Positions 54,436-62,848 of a stretch of 64,000 nt of DNA are shown here, piece by piece (within the stretch, counting starts at the first letter, position 1; each line of letters begins with the position of its first letter). The stretch lies in assembly GCF_900114485.1 (NCBI RefSeq), contig NZ_FOTF01000015.1, forward strand, positions 19,966 through 83,965. The letters run 5' to 3'. Under the pieces are notes generated by a model, which ran no database searches, had not been told where the DNA came from, and saw nothing but the letters and a program-made list of their open reading frames with translations. A program made the position numbers and the translations under genes. Source of the DNA: Loktanella salsilacus. Its GTDB lineage: Bacteria > Pseudomonadota > Alphaproteobacteria > Rhodobacterales > Rhodobacteraceae.

Positions 54436-55337
54436 TGACAGCGCGGTCCCCCTTTGCTTTGGCCGGCTTGACCTGTCTGGCGCTGGGCTGGACCGCGCCC
54501 GCTTTTGCCGCCTGCGAAGGCTACGTGCCAGAGGCGCGGCCGCAGAACGCCAGCCGCGACATTGTCGGTCAGGATCTGGACACCATTCTGGCGCGCGACC
54601 TGATCACCTTTGCCGCCTATGAAAACTTTCCGCCTTGGTCCTATCTGCAAGACGGTCAGCCCGTCGGCGTCGATATCGAAATCGGCCAGTTGATCGCAGA
54701 CACACTTGGCGTCAAAGCCCGCTTTGACCTGCTGCCCGCAGGCGAGACGGTCGAGGCGGACCTGCGCAACTATATCTGGCAGGGCCCGCCCACGGGGGGC
54801 ACCGTCAATAACGTGATGTTGCATGTGCCCTATGACGTGAACTTTGCCTGCCGCGTCGATCAGGTTGTCTTTACCGGGCAATATGCCAAGGAAAGCATCG
54901 CGATCGCCTACAATAAGGCGGATTATCCTGATGATCCGCCCGTGCCTGCCTATTTTCGCTATGACACCGTCGGCGTGGAAAATGACACCATTGCGGATTT
55001 CTACCTCGCCTCTATCGGCAACGGCATGCTGATCCCCAAGATCGCCCATTACCCCACCGTCGCCCTTGCCATGCAGGGGATGGCGGATGGCGAAGTTATG
55101 GCCGTCTCAGGCCCGCGCGCACAATTGCAAGCGGGGCTGACAGAGGCTGGGGATCTGCACCAGCCCCCCTTGCCGGGGCTGTCTGTGGGCACATGGACAA
55201 TCGGCCTAGCCGTGCACACCCGCTACCGCTACCTTGGCTATGCGGTCGACGATGCGATCCGCGCCGCCCTGATTGATGGCCGTATCGCGGCAATCTTTGC
55301 CGCACACGGTCTGACCTTTGACGCGCCTTTGCGCTAA
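54435..55337 (+). CDS. Quinoprotein-dehydrogenase-associated binding protein, MxaJ/XoxJ-like
   Basis: A 300-residue periplasmic protein with a signal peptide (about 1-30, ending TAPAFAACEGY) and a type-2 binding fold: LITFAAYENFPPWSYLQDGQ, GVDIEIGQLIADTLGVKARF, NNVMLHVPYDVNFACRVDQV and VEADLRNYIWQGPPTGG. Proteins of this type (MxaJ, XoxJ) accompany PQQ dehydrogenases and are thought to help activate or assemble them rather than to feed a transporter. It is coupled to pedF by a one-base overlap. Confidence 0.87.
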   Translation: MTARSPFALAGLTCLALGWTAPAFAACEGYVPEARPQNASRDIVGQDLDTILARDLITFAAYENFPPWSYLQDGQPVGVDIEIGQLIADTLGVKARFDLLPAGETVEADLRNYIWQGPPTGGTVNNVMLHVPYDVNFACRVDQVVFTGQYAKESIAIAYNKADYPDDPPVPAYFRYDTVGVENDTIADFYLASIGNGMLIPKIAHYPTVALAMQGMADGEVMAVSGPRAQLQAGLTEAGDLHQPPLPGLSVGTWTIGLAVHTRYRYLGYAVDDAIRAALIDGRIAAIFAAHGLTFDAPLR

Positions 55338-55354
55338 TACCCGGAGCATACACC

Positions 55355-55876
55355 ATGGAACTTAAAGACGAACGCGACATCGCCGCCCCGCCTCAGGCGG
55401 TCTGGGCCGCCCTGCTGGACGCCGACGTGCTGCGCCAATGCGTGCCCGGTTGCACCGAAATGGACGGCAATGCCGATGACGGCTTTACCGCGACCGTGGT
55501 GCAAAAGGTCGGCCCGGTGAAGGCCACCTTTAAGGGTGAAGTCACCCTATCCGACATGAAGCCGCCCTATAGCCTGACCATCGCAGGTGCAGGTAAAGGC
55601 GGCCCCGCTGGTTTCGCCTCTGGCGGGGCGGACGTCGTGTTGACGCCGTCCGAGACCGGTACGCTGCTGTCCTATGACGTGAACGCCAAGGTCGGCGGCA
55701 AGATCGCCCAGCTGGGCAGCCGCTTGATCGATAGCTTTGCGTCCAAAATGGCGGACCAGTTTTTCGATGACTTCAAAAAAGTGGTCGAAGGCGGCGGCGA
55801 AGATGCGCCCGCAGCCGACGCGCCAGCAGAAGAGAAAAAAGGTTGGGTGAAACGCCTGATCGGCAGTAAAGATTAA
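55355..55876 (+). CDS. CoxG-like SRPBCC protein
   Basis: A 173-residue protein with the CoxG opening [20 protein letters not shown], then [17 protein letters not shown] and [20 protein letters not shown], and the [20 protein letters not shown] core. CoxG recruits the molybdenum hydroxylase to the membrane in CO-oxidising bacteria. The last 40 residues are acidic then basic ([15 protein letters not shown]), a possible membrane-contact tail. First gene of the four-gene molybdoenzyme unit, 17 bases after the MxaJ-like gene. Confidence 0.9.
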   Translation: MELKDERDIAAPPQAVWAALLDADVLRQCVPGCTEMDGNADDGFTATVVQKVGPVKATFKGEVTLSDMKPPYSLTIAGAGKGGPAGFASGGADVVLTPSETGTLLSYDVNAKVGGKIAQLGSRLIDSFASKMADQFFDDFKKVVEGGGEDAPAADAPAEEKKGWVKRLIGSKD

Positions 55877-55901
55877 AGAAACGCGAAGGGGAGGAAAGCG
55901 A

Positions 55902-56384
55902 ATGAAAGTATCAATGGAGGTGAACGGCCGCGCGGTGTCTGGCGACATCGAAGGCCGGACGTTGCTGGTGGATTTCCTGCGTGAAGGTCTGCACCTGACA
56001 GGCACCCACGTGGGCTGCGACACGTCCCAGTGCGGTGCCTGCACCGTGCATGTCGACGGCGCGCAGGTGAAGGCCTGCACGATTTTCGCAGCAGAGGCCG
56101 AGGGCGCGAAGATCACAACGATCGAGGGTGTTGCGGCACCAGACGGCACGTTGTCGACGGTGCAGCAGGCATTCCAAGACTATCACGGTTTGCAGTGCGG
56201 ATTCTGCACCCCGGGTATGGTCATGGCCGCGACGAGCCTGTTGAAAGACAACCCCAAGCCCACCGAGGCCGAAATCCGGCATCACCTAGACGGCAACATC
56301 TGCCGCTGCACGGGCTACCACAACATCATCAAGGCGATCATGGCGGCAAGCGGGCAAGAGATGCCAGCGCTGGCGGCAGAGTAA
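55902..56384 (+). CDS. Molybdenum hydroxylase 2Fe-2S subunit, CoxS-like
   Basis: A 160-residue iron-sulfur subunit. The plant-type cluster ligands are Cys39, Cys44, Cys47 and Cys59 ([16 protein letters not shown] and ACTIF); the second cluster uses Cys99, Cys102, Cys134 and Cys136 (QCGFCTPGM and [12 protein letters not shown]). GGGGAGGAAAGCGA precedes the ATG. It passes electrons from the molybdenum site to the FAD subunit. Confidence 0.94.
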   Translation: MKVSMEVNGRAVSGDIEGRTLLVDFLREGLHLTGTHVGCDTSQCGACTVHVDGAQVKACTIFAAEAEGAKITTIEGVAAPDGTLSTVQQAFQDYHGLQCGFCTPGMVMAATSLLKDNPKPTEAEIRHHLDGNICRCTGYHNIIKAIMAASGQEMPALAAE

Positions 56385-56399
56385 TTTTCGGGGGGAGGA

Positions 56400-56444
56400 C
56401 CGGGGCTCTGCCCCGGACCCCGAGGTATTTTTGACCAGAAGAAG
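56400..56444 (+). repeat. Dispersed Rhodobacterales hairpin element, inside the molybdoenzyme operon
   Basis: CCGGGGCTCTGCCCCGG is followed by ACCCCGAGGTATTTTTGACC and AGAAGAAG. It lies between the CoxS-like and CoxL-like genes, so it must allow read-through or tune subunit ratios. Confidence 0.75.
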
Positions 56445-56492
56445 CAGGGGGAGAGGCGGCGACGCCCGGTCCTGCGGGGAGAGGAGCTTAAG

Positions 56493-58856
56493 ATGCCCAA
56501 GGACAGTGGAATTGGCGCGAGCAGCAAGCGGCGCGAGGACGTGCGGTTTCTGACCGGCACGGGGAATTATACCGACGACATCAATATTTACGGCCAGCTG
56601 CATGTGCATTTCTTGCGTGCGGATGTGGCCCATGCGGTGCTGAACGGGGTTGATACCTCGGCAGCCGAAGGCATGCCGGGCGTGCAGCGCATCTTTACCG
56701 GCGCGGACTTTGAGGCGGTGGGGTCGATCCCCTGCGGTTGGCTGATCACGGACCGCCATGGCGATCCGATGCAAGAGCCGCGCCACCCGGTGCTGGCCCA
56801 TGGCAAAATCCGCCATGTCGGCGAGCCGATTTGCGCAGTCGTCGCAGACACACTGGCGCAGGCACGCGATGCGGCCGAGGCCATCGTGCTGGATTACGAT
56901 GCGCTGCCAGCCGTCATTGATATGAAGGACGCGATTGGCGCGGATGCGCCAAAGGTGCACGACGATCTGACCGGCAACCTGTGCTATGACTGGGGCTTTG
57001 TTGAGGAGAACCGTCAGGCCGTGGATGACGCGATTAAGGGCGCGGCGCATGTCACCACGCTAGAGCTGGTGAACAACCGCCTGATCGCCAACCCGATGGA
57101 GCCGCGGGTCGCAGTAGGCGAGTATAACCGCGCTGACGATTTCCACACGCTGCACACGACCTCGCAGAACCCGCATGTGATCCGTCTGTTGATGGGCGCA
57201 TTCGTGCTGGGCATCCCAGAGCATAAGCTGCGGGTCGTGGCCCCTGACGTGGGCGGCGGCTTTGGCACCAAAATCTTCCACTATCAAGAAGAGGCCTTTG
57301 TCACCTTTGCTGCCAAGGCGCTGAACCGTCCGGTCAAGTGGACCAGCACCCGGTCGGAAGCCTTTATGTCCGATGCTCATGGCCGCGATCACGTGACCAA
57401 GATCGAGCTGGCGCTGGACGCGGAGAACAACTTTGTTGCTGTGCGCACCGAGACCTATGCCAATATGGGCGCTTATCTAAGCACCTTTGCGTCCTGCACG
57501 CCGACTTGGCTGCACGGCACGCTGATGGCGGGCAACTATAAAACGCCGCATATCTATGTGAACGTGAAGGCCGTGTTTACCAATACCGTGCCTGTCGACG
57601 CGTATCGCGGTGCGGGCCGGCCAGAAGCGACGTTCCAGCTGGAGCGGGTCATCGATATGGCCGCGCACGAGCTTGGCGTTGATCCGATTGCCCTGCGCCG
57701 TCAGAACTTTATCACCGAGTTCCCCTATGCCACGCCTGTGGCGGTGGAATATGACACCGGCGATTATCATGCCACGATGGACAAGCTGATCGACATTGCG
57801 GACTTTGCGGGCTTTGACGCGCGCCGCGCCGAAAGCGAAGCCAAAGGCAAGCTGCGCGGTCTGGGCGTGAACTGCTATATCGAGGCTTGCGGCATCGCGC
57901 CGTCGAACCTTGTGGGGCAGCTTGGCGCACGGGCGGGTCTGTATGACGCAGCCACGGTGCGGGTGAATGCGACGGGGTCCATTTCTGTGATGGTCGGCGC
58001 GCATAGCCACGGGCAGGGCCACGAGACGTCGTTCCCGCAGGTGATTTCCGAGATGATCGGCATCCCCGAGGATCAAATCGACATCGTGCATGGCGATACA
58101 TCAAAGATCCCGTTTGGCATGGGGACCTATGGGTCGCGGTCCTTGGCGGTTTGCGGATCGGCGATGGTCCGCGCGGCTGAAAAGGTGATCAACAAGGCCA
58201 AGAAGATCGCGGCCCACCTGATGGAAGCCTCTGAGGGTGATATCGAGCTGAAGGACGGACGGTTCAGCGTCGCGGGCACGGATAAATCCGTGGCTTGGGG
58301 CGATGTAACCTTGGCCGCTTACGTGCCACACAACTATCCGCTGACGGATATCGAGCCAGGGCTAGAGGAGACGGCGTTTTACGATCCGGCGAACTTTACC
58401 TACCCGTCGGGCGCGTATTCCTGCGAGGTCGAGCTGGACCCCGAAACGGGCCATGTGAAGATCGAGCGTTTCTGCGCCGCGGATGACTTTGGCAATATCA
58501 TCAACCCGATGATCGTGTCAGGCCAAGTCCACGGCGGCATCGCCCAAGGCATCGGCCAAGCCATGATGGAAGGCTGCGCCTATGACAGCGACGGCCAGCT
58601 GCTGAGCGCGTCCTATATGGACTATGCGATGCCGCGGGCAGGGGATGTGCCGTTCTATACGGTCGATCATTCCTGCCAGACGCCGTGCACGCATAATCCG
58701 CTAGGTGTGAAAGGCTGCGGCGAGGCAGGGGCGATTGGATCGCCGCCTAGCCTGGTCAACGCGGTGCTGGATGCCATTAACTCTGGTCCCGGCAAGAAGG
58801 TGGCGCATATCAACATGCCGCTGACGCCGAGCCGTGTTTGGGCTGCGATGCAGTAA
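56493..58856 (+). CDS. Molybdenum hydroxylase large subunit, CoxL form II-like
   Basis: A 787-residue xanthine-dehydrogenase-family subunit. The active-site loop is Ala370-Tyr-Arg-Gly-Ala-Gly-Arg376, the form-II signature; true CO dehydrogenase (form I) has AYXCSFR with the Cu-binding Cys, absent here. [10 protein letters not shown] (about 251-260) binds the cofactor and Glu744 in [11 protein letters not shown] is the catalytic base. Form-II enzymes are aldehyde or related hydroxylases. Its place beside a PQQ alcohol dehydrogenase suggests oxidation of the aldehyde product (inference). No signal peptide is seen, so the enzyme is cytosolic. Confidence 0.93.
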   Translation: MPKDSGIGASSKRREDVRFLTGTGNYTDDINIYGQLHVHFLRADVAHAVLNGVDTSAAEGMPGVQRIFTGADFEAVGSIPCGWLITDRHGDPMQEPRHPVLAHGKIRHVGEPICAVVADTLAQARDAAEAIVLDYDALPAVIDMKDAIGADAPKVHDDLTGNLCYDWGFVEENRQAVDDAIKGAAHVTTLELVNNRLIANPMEPRVAVGEYNRADDFHTLHTTSQNPHVIRLLMGAFVLGIPEHKLRVVAPDVGGGFGTKIFHYQEEAFVTFAAKALNRPVKWTSTRSEAFMSDAHGRDHVTKIELALDAENNFVAVRTETYANMGAYLSTFASCTPTWLHGTLMAGNYKTPHIYVNVKAVFTNTVPVDAYRGAGRPEATFQLERVIDMAAHELGVDPIALRRQNFITEFPYATPVAVEYDTGDYHATMDKLIDIADFAGFDARRAESEAKGKLRGLGVNCYIEACGIAPSNLVGQLGARAGLYDAATVRVNATGSISVMVGAHSHGQGHETSFPQVISEMIGIPEDQIDIVHGDTSKIPFGMGTYGSRSLAVCGSAMVRAAEKVINKAKKIAAHLMEASEGDIELKDGRFSVAGTDKSVAWGDVTLAAYVPHNYPLTDIEPGLEETAFYDPANFTYPSGAYSCEVELDPETGHVKIERFCAADDFGNIINPMIVSGQVHGGIAQGIGQAMMEGCAYDSDGQLLSASYMDYAMPRAGDVPFYTVDHSCQTPCTHNPLGVKGCGEAGAIGSPPSLVNAVLDAINSGPGKKVAHINMPLTPSRVWAAMQ

Positions 58857-58871
58857 GGATGAGAGGGTGTT

Positions 58872-58915
58872 CGGGGCGCTGCCCCGGACCCCGAGGTATT
58901 TTTAACCAGAAGAAG
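58872..58915 (+). repeat. Dispersed Rhodobacterales hairpin element, inside the molybdoenzyme operon
   Basis: CGGGGCGCTGCCCCGG is followed by ACCCCGAGGTATTTTTAACC and AGAAGAAGG. It is nearly identical to the copy at 56400 and lies between the CoxL-like and CoxM-like genes. Confidence 0.75.
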
Positions 58916-58957
58916 GGGGGACCCGGGTTTTGGTTCACAGGATAAGGATGAGACATC

Positions 58958-59743
58958 ATGTATGCATTCGAGATTGAACGGCCGACGACGCTTGATGCGG
59001 CCAAGGCGGCGATTGCGGACGGCGGACAGGCATTGTCCGGCGGGCAGACGCTGATCCCGACGCTGAAGGCGCGGCTGGCGGACCCAGAGAAGCTGGTGAG
59101 CCTGCACAATATTCCAGAGTTGAAGGGGATCAGCACCGACGGCGATGGGCGGATCTGTATCAAGGGCGCGACGGTGCACCGGGCAGTGGCAGACGGCGCG
59201 TCCGGCTATCCGGCGCTGGCGTCGCTGGCAGCCCGTATTGGTGATCCGGCGGTGCGCACGCGCGGCACCATTGGCGGATCGCTTGCCAATAACGACCCTT
59301 CGGCGTGCTATCCGGCGGGTGTACTTGCCTCTGGTGCGGTGATCGTGACCGACCGGCGCGAGATTGCGGCGGATGACTATTTCCTAGGCATGTTCGACAC
59401 CGCGCTGGACGAGGGCGAGATCATCATCGAGGTGAAGTTCCCGGTCCCGCAAGTGGCCTGCTATGAGAAGTTCATCCAGCCCGCGTCCCGCTTTCCGCTT
59501 GTTGCGGTCTTTGTCGCCAAGTTTGCAGACGGCGTACGGGTGGCGATCACGGGTGCGTCAGGCGAAGGCGTGTTCCGCTGGACCGCAGCGGAAGAGGCGC
59601 TGAGCGCGAACTTTACGCCAGAGGCGCTGGACGGCATCGCCATGGACTCCAGCCCGATGATTGCCGACTTGCATGGTGACAAGGCCTACCGCGCGCATTT
59701 GTGCAGCGTGATGGCAAAGCGGGCGGTGAAAAACGCGAAGTAA
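58958..59743 (+). CDS. Molybdenum hydroxylase FAD subunit, CoxM-like
   Basis: A 261-residue FAD-binding subunit. ALSGGQTLIPTLKARLADPE holds the AGGQ-type FAD loop, and VRTRGTIGGSLANNDPSACY holds the TIGGN/S-type second motif; the CO dehydrogenase C-terminal domain follows (about 160-255). Length is slightly below the usual 280-290. It completes the three-subunit enzyme and would pass electrons onward to a quinone or the membrane. Followed by a strong terminator. Confidence 0.93.
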   Translation: MYAFEIERPTTLDAAKAAIADGGQALSGGQTLIPTLKARLADPEKLVSLHNIPELKGISTDGDGRICIKGATVHRAVADGASGYPALASLAARIGDPAVRTRGTIGGSLANNDPSACYPAGVLASGAVIVTDRREIAADDYFLGMFDTALDEGEIIIEVKFPVPQVACYEKFIQPASRFPLVAVFVAKFADGVRVAITGASGEGVFRWTAAEEALSANFTPEALDGIAMDSSPMIADLHGDKAYRAHLCSVMAKRAVKNAK

Positions 59744-59760
59744 GCTTAGCGTTAGACGGT

Positions 59761-59799
59761 AAAAAGCCCCCGGTGCCCACCCGCACCGGGGGCTTTTTT
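59761..59799. terminator. Bidirectional rho-independent terminator
   Basis: AAAAAGCCCCCGGTGC and GCACCGGGGGCTTTTTT form a stem of about 14 bp flanked by A and T runs. It ends the molybdoenzyme unit on plus and the ApbE unit on minus, overlapping the ApbE stop codon by two bases. Confidence 0.88.
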
Positions 59800-60661
59800 A
59801 TGCGCGGCTGAGGTTGCCGTCCATGTCGACCAAACGCGCCTCTGTGCCGGGCAACTGGGCGAGGGTTTGGGTAATCGCCGCGCGGTCCATCAGGCAGAAC
59901 GCAGTCGATAGCGCGTCGGCCAGCGCGGCGCTGGGCGCGGTGACGCTGGCGGTGGACCACAGCGGCGGATGGCCTGCGGGGGACAGGATGTGGGGCGTAT
60001 TCCCGGCCATGATTGCAGCGGGGCTGGATGTCGCGACGGCTTGGCCGGTCAGCGCCAGTTGCGCGATTTGGCCTGCTGCGGGATCGGCGATGCCGATGTG
60101 CCATGGGCCGCCCAAGGCGCGGTATTCGCCGATGTTGATCAGAGCGTGGGTGAAGCCTGCGGCGGCGAGTTCGGCCGTGATGATATCGGTGGCGAAGCCT
60201 TGGGCGATGCCGTTGAAGGTGAGCGCTTGATGAGGGGCAAGGGTGATACGGTCAGGCGAGAGCGTCACGCGGTCCCAGCCGATCAAGGCGCGGGCGGCGC
60301 GGGGATCAGTGCCTGTGGCCAAGGCGGTCCATAGGGGCTGTACGGTCGGATCAAAGCGGCGGCCGGTCAGCGCGTGGACCCGGCTGATGATCTGGCACAG
60401 GGCTGTGAAATCAGCGGGCGGCGCGGGCAGGATGCCCTGTGTGTTTAGCTGCGTCAGGGCGGACGGCGTGTAAAGGCTGAACAGCCCTTCGATCCGGGCC
60501 AAGGTCTGGCGCACCCCTGCAAGGGCGTCCTGCGACCCGCGTCCCGTCAGCGTGATCGACACATCGGCCCCAAGGGCGGTCCCTTGCCAGCTTGAGGCGC
60601 GCGCGCCGCGCGGTATCGCAAGGGCGGCAGCGGTCAGGGTCAGGAAACGGCGGCGCTTCAT
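59798..60661 (-). CDS. apbE: FAD:protein FMN transferase (ApbE family)
   Basis: A 287-residue periplasmic enzyme that attaches FMN to a threonine of a target protein. The start at 60661 gives a Tat-like signal (MKRRRFLTLTAAALAIPRGA) and overlaps the upstream stop codon as ATGA. Landmarks are GTALGADVSITLTG, IEGLFSLYTPSALTQLN, RFDPTVQPLW, NGIAQGFATDIITAELA and ALINIGEYRALGGPWHIGIA (Asn-Ile-Gly-Glu in place of the usual NxGG). Its partner is surely the upstream gene, whose product carries a DGVTKAT flavinylation site. Confidence 0.9.
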   Translation of the reverse strand: MKRRRFLTLTAAALAIPRGARASSWQGTALGADVSITLTGRGSQDALAGVRQTLARIEGLFSLYTPSALTQLNTQGILPAPPADFTALCQIISRVHALTGRRFDPTVQPLWTALATGTDPRAARALIGWDRVTLSPDRITLAPHQALTFNGIAQGFATDIITAELAAAGFTHALINIGEYRALGGPWHIGIADPAAGQIAQLALTGQAVATSSPAAIMAGNTPHILSPAGHPPLWSTASVTAPSAALADALSTAFCLMDRAAITQTLAQLPGTEARLVDMDGNLSRA

Positions 60662-62733
60662 GCGGCTTTCCTTTTGCCGCGGGCCGCAAGGATCAGCGGC
60701 ACGCATTGCGCGGGGTCGTCGTGGATCGTGACGCAGTCAAGGCATTGGAAGCATTCGTCGTATTGGATTTCGCCCGTCTGTTTGATCGCGCCGTATTTGC
60801 ATTTCACCTTGCACAGTTGGCAGGGCGACCCGCAGTCCGCGCGGCGCGGAATCCAGCTGCGTGTGCGGATCATGCCGCCGATCGCCATGAACGCGCCCAG
60901 CGGGCAAACGTAGCGGCAAAAGCCCTTGAACGTCACCATGCCAAGGATCAGCCAGAAGGCGGCATAGAGGACGTAGTACCAATCGCGCACGAAAAACACG
61001 GTGATGGCGGTTTTGAACGGCTCGATTTCCGCCACCTTGTCGGTGCTGTCTGGCGCGATGAAAATGGTCGCGATCAGGCCAGCGAGCAGGACGTATTTGA
61101 TCCATTTCAGGCGCTGATCCCATGCGCGCGATACCTCCCACTGGGGCAGGCGCAGCAGGCGGCCAAGGTGGTGGGCGAACTCTTGGAGTGCGCCAAAGGG
61201 GCAAAGCCAGCCGCAGAACAGGCCGCGGCCCCAGAGCACGAAACCAAGGATCGCGACGATCCAGACCAGCGTACCGAAGGGGTCGTAAGCGAGGAAGTTG
61301 AATGACCCGCCAAGGACGCCGGTGCGAATGACGCCAAGGACGGTGACGATGCTGAGCTGGCCTTGGCCCCACCAGCCGATAAAGCCCAGCACGAAGGCAA
61401 GGATGCCAAGGCGCACGGGGGTAAAGGCGGCCCATGCGGCAAAGCGTTTTTGACCGGGGCCAAGGATCAACAAAAGCCCAGCAAGGAAGACGCCGAGAAC
61501 GATCAGATCGCTTTGGCGGTTGCGGATGGCCCCGGCAAAGGCGCTTTCGGGGACCTGTTCCACCGGGCGCAGATAAAAGCGGTCCGGGGTGACGTGGGTC
61601 GCGGCAAGGGTGGCTTGGCCGATCTGCGGCATGAACTGGCCGTGTTCGCGGATCGCTTGGACGTTCAGGGTCCATTCGCGGGTCGGATCAAAGCCAAGAC
61701 GGCGGTCTGTGCGCAGGATGATCGCCGTGCCGGTCGGCGCTTGCGGCGACAGGGTGACGAACAGATCGGCGTCGCGCAGGGCGATGGGCAGACCGTCTTG
61801 CTCTGCCGACAGCCAGTCAGGGGATGTGTTGCGGATGAAATCGGGTGACACAAGGCCGTGGCGACCCGCGTCGATCAGTAGGATCGGCTCGTCCGTGGAT
61901 GATATGCGCTGGAACGCCTGCAATTCGCGCAGGGTCTGCGGGCCAAGGGCGGCGGCGGCGATGGACGGCGCGCCGATGTCGACGATGTACAGATCAAGGT
62001 AGACGCCGTCCGGATCTGCCTGTGCAACTGGGTCGTCGCTGGCGAAAATCGTGCCGTCAAAGGCGGCGTTGACGTCGCTATTCAGAACGGTTTTGCGGGT
62101 CACAAGGCCTTGGGCCATCAAGGCGTCCCAGTCCAGATCCTCTGAATAGTCGGGGTTCGGATAGGCGGGCGGGGCGCTGGCGACACCTTGCATCTTTTCG
62201 CGGGCCACGGCGCGGGTGGCGGCCAGGATGCTTTCGTGGGCGATGCGGATGCTGGCCGTCGCCTTGGTCACGCCGTCCAGATAGACAAGGGCCGAGCCAT
62301 CCCCCGCGCCGCCGTAGGGCGTGCCGACGACAAGGCTTTGGTTGATTGATAGCCCGCGATACTGTTCGAAGAATTTGCGCAAAGGGGCCTCGCCCAGACC
62401 AGAGACGAAGATCGGCTCGTTATGGGAAATCAGGCGCACGTCGATGAAGGTGCCGTTCAGGTCCAGCATGACGAAGATGTTGATGGGCGCGCCGGAAAAG
62501 CCGGGCAGGGGTGCCATCTCCTCTGTCTCGAACACGTAGCCGGCAAGGGCACCGCCAGAGTTCAGCAGCTCCCACACGCCTTTGTCGTTGATCGGCTCGC
62601 CGATGGAAAAGGGCGGTGTGACGAAGGGGGTCAGGTCTGCCTTGGTCAGTTGGGCATGGGCGGTTCGCGGGCTGGCCAGCAGGGCCAGACAGATCAGCAG
62701 ACACGAGACTAAGAAACGATTGGCTCCACCCAT
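60658..62733 (-). CDS. NosR/NirI-family FMN-binding 4Fe-4S membrane protein
   Basis: A 691-residue protein: signal peptide (1-27, ends ASPRTAHAQL), periplasmic FMN-binding domain (about 40-190) with attachment motif Asp153-Gly-Val-Thr-Lys-Ala-Thr159, a second periplasmic domain, then about six membrane helices (SDLIVLGVFLAGLLLILGP; YVLLAGLIATIFIAPD) with CGWLCPFGALQEF and CRYVCPLGAFMAI, and C-terminal ferredoxin motifs C-x3-C-x2-C-x3-C (CGSPCQLCKVKC) and DECFQCLDC. NosR supplies electrons to nitrous oxide reductase; no nos genes are here, so it probably serves the alcohol system instead. Divergent from the ABC permease gene. Confidence 0.9.
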   Translation of the reverse strand: MGGANRFLVSCLLICLALLASPRTAHAQLTKADLTPFVTPPFSIGEPINDKGVWELLNSGGALAGYVFETEEMAPLPGFSGAPINIFVMLDLNGTFIDVRLISHNEPIFVSGLGEAPLRKFFEQYRGLSINQSLVVGTPYGGAGDGSALVYLDGVTKATASIRIAHESILAATRAVAREKMQGVASAPPAYPNPDYSEDLDWDALMAQGLVTRKTVLNSDVNAAFDGTIFASDDPVAQADPDGVYLDLYIVDIGAPSIAAAALGPQTLRELQAFQRISSTDEPILLIDAGRHGLVSPDFIRNTSPDWLSAEQDGLPIALRDADLFVTLSPQAPTGTAIILRTDRRLGFDPTREWTLNVQAIREHGQFMPQIGQATLAATHVTPDRFYLRPVEQVPESAFAGAIRNRQSDLIVLGVFLAGLLLILGPGQKRFAAWAAFTPVRLGILAFVLGFIGWWGQGQLSIVTVLGVIRTGVLGGSFNFLAYDPFGTLVWIVAILGFVLWGRGLFCGWLCPFGALQEFAHHLGRLLRLPQWEVSRAWDQRLKWIKYVLLAGLIATIFIAPDSTDKVAEIEPFKTAITVFFVRDWYYVLYAAFWLILGMVTFKGFCRYVCPLGAFMAIGGMIRTRSWIPRRADCGSPCQLCKVKCKYGAIKQTGEIQYDECFQCLDCVTIHDDPAQCVPLILAARGKRKAA

Positions 62734-62766
62734 GCGGGCAGATTAGGAACAAGTCACCTGCCGCGA

Positions 62767-62784
62767 CATAGGACCAAAGTCGCG
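62767..62784 (+). promoter_or_regulatory. Candidate operator, cluster dyad motif, copy C
   Basis: CATAGGACCAAAGTCGCG lies 34 bases from the NosR-like start and 65 bases from the permease ATG. It is embedded in a wider perfect inverted repeat: GCCGCGAC at 62760 and GTCGCGGC ending at 62786, with an 11-base spacer. Confidence 0.5.
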
Positions 62785-62848
62785 GCGACGGCAGGCGGCG
62801 TTGACCATGCGCGCAAGGGGCCGCAGGGTGGGGGCAAGAGGGGCGTTT

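Noticed and set aside
56493..58856. Aerobic carbon monoxide dehydrogenase (form I)
   Set aside because: The Cu-binding AYXCSFR loop is absent; AYRGAGR marks form II.
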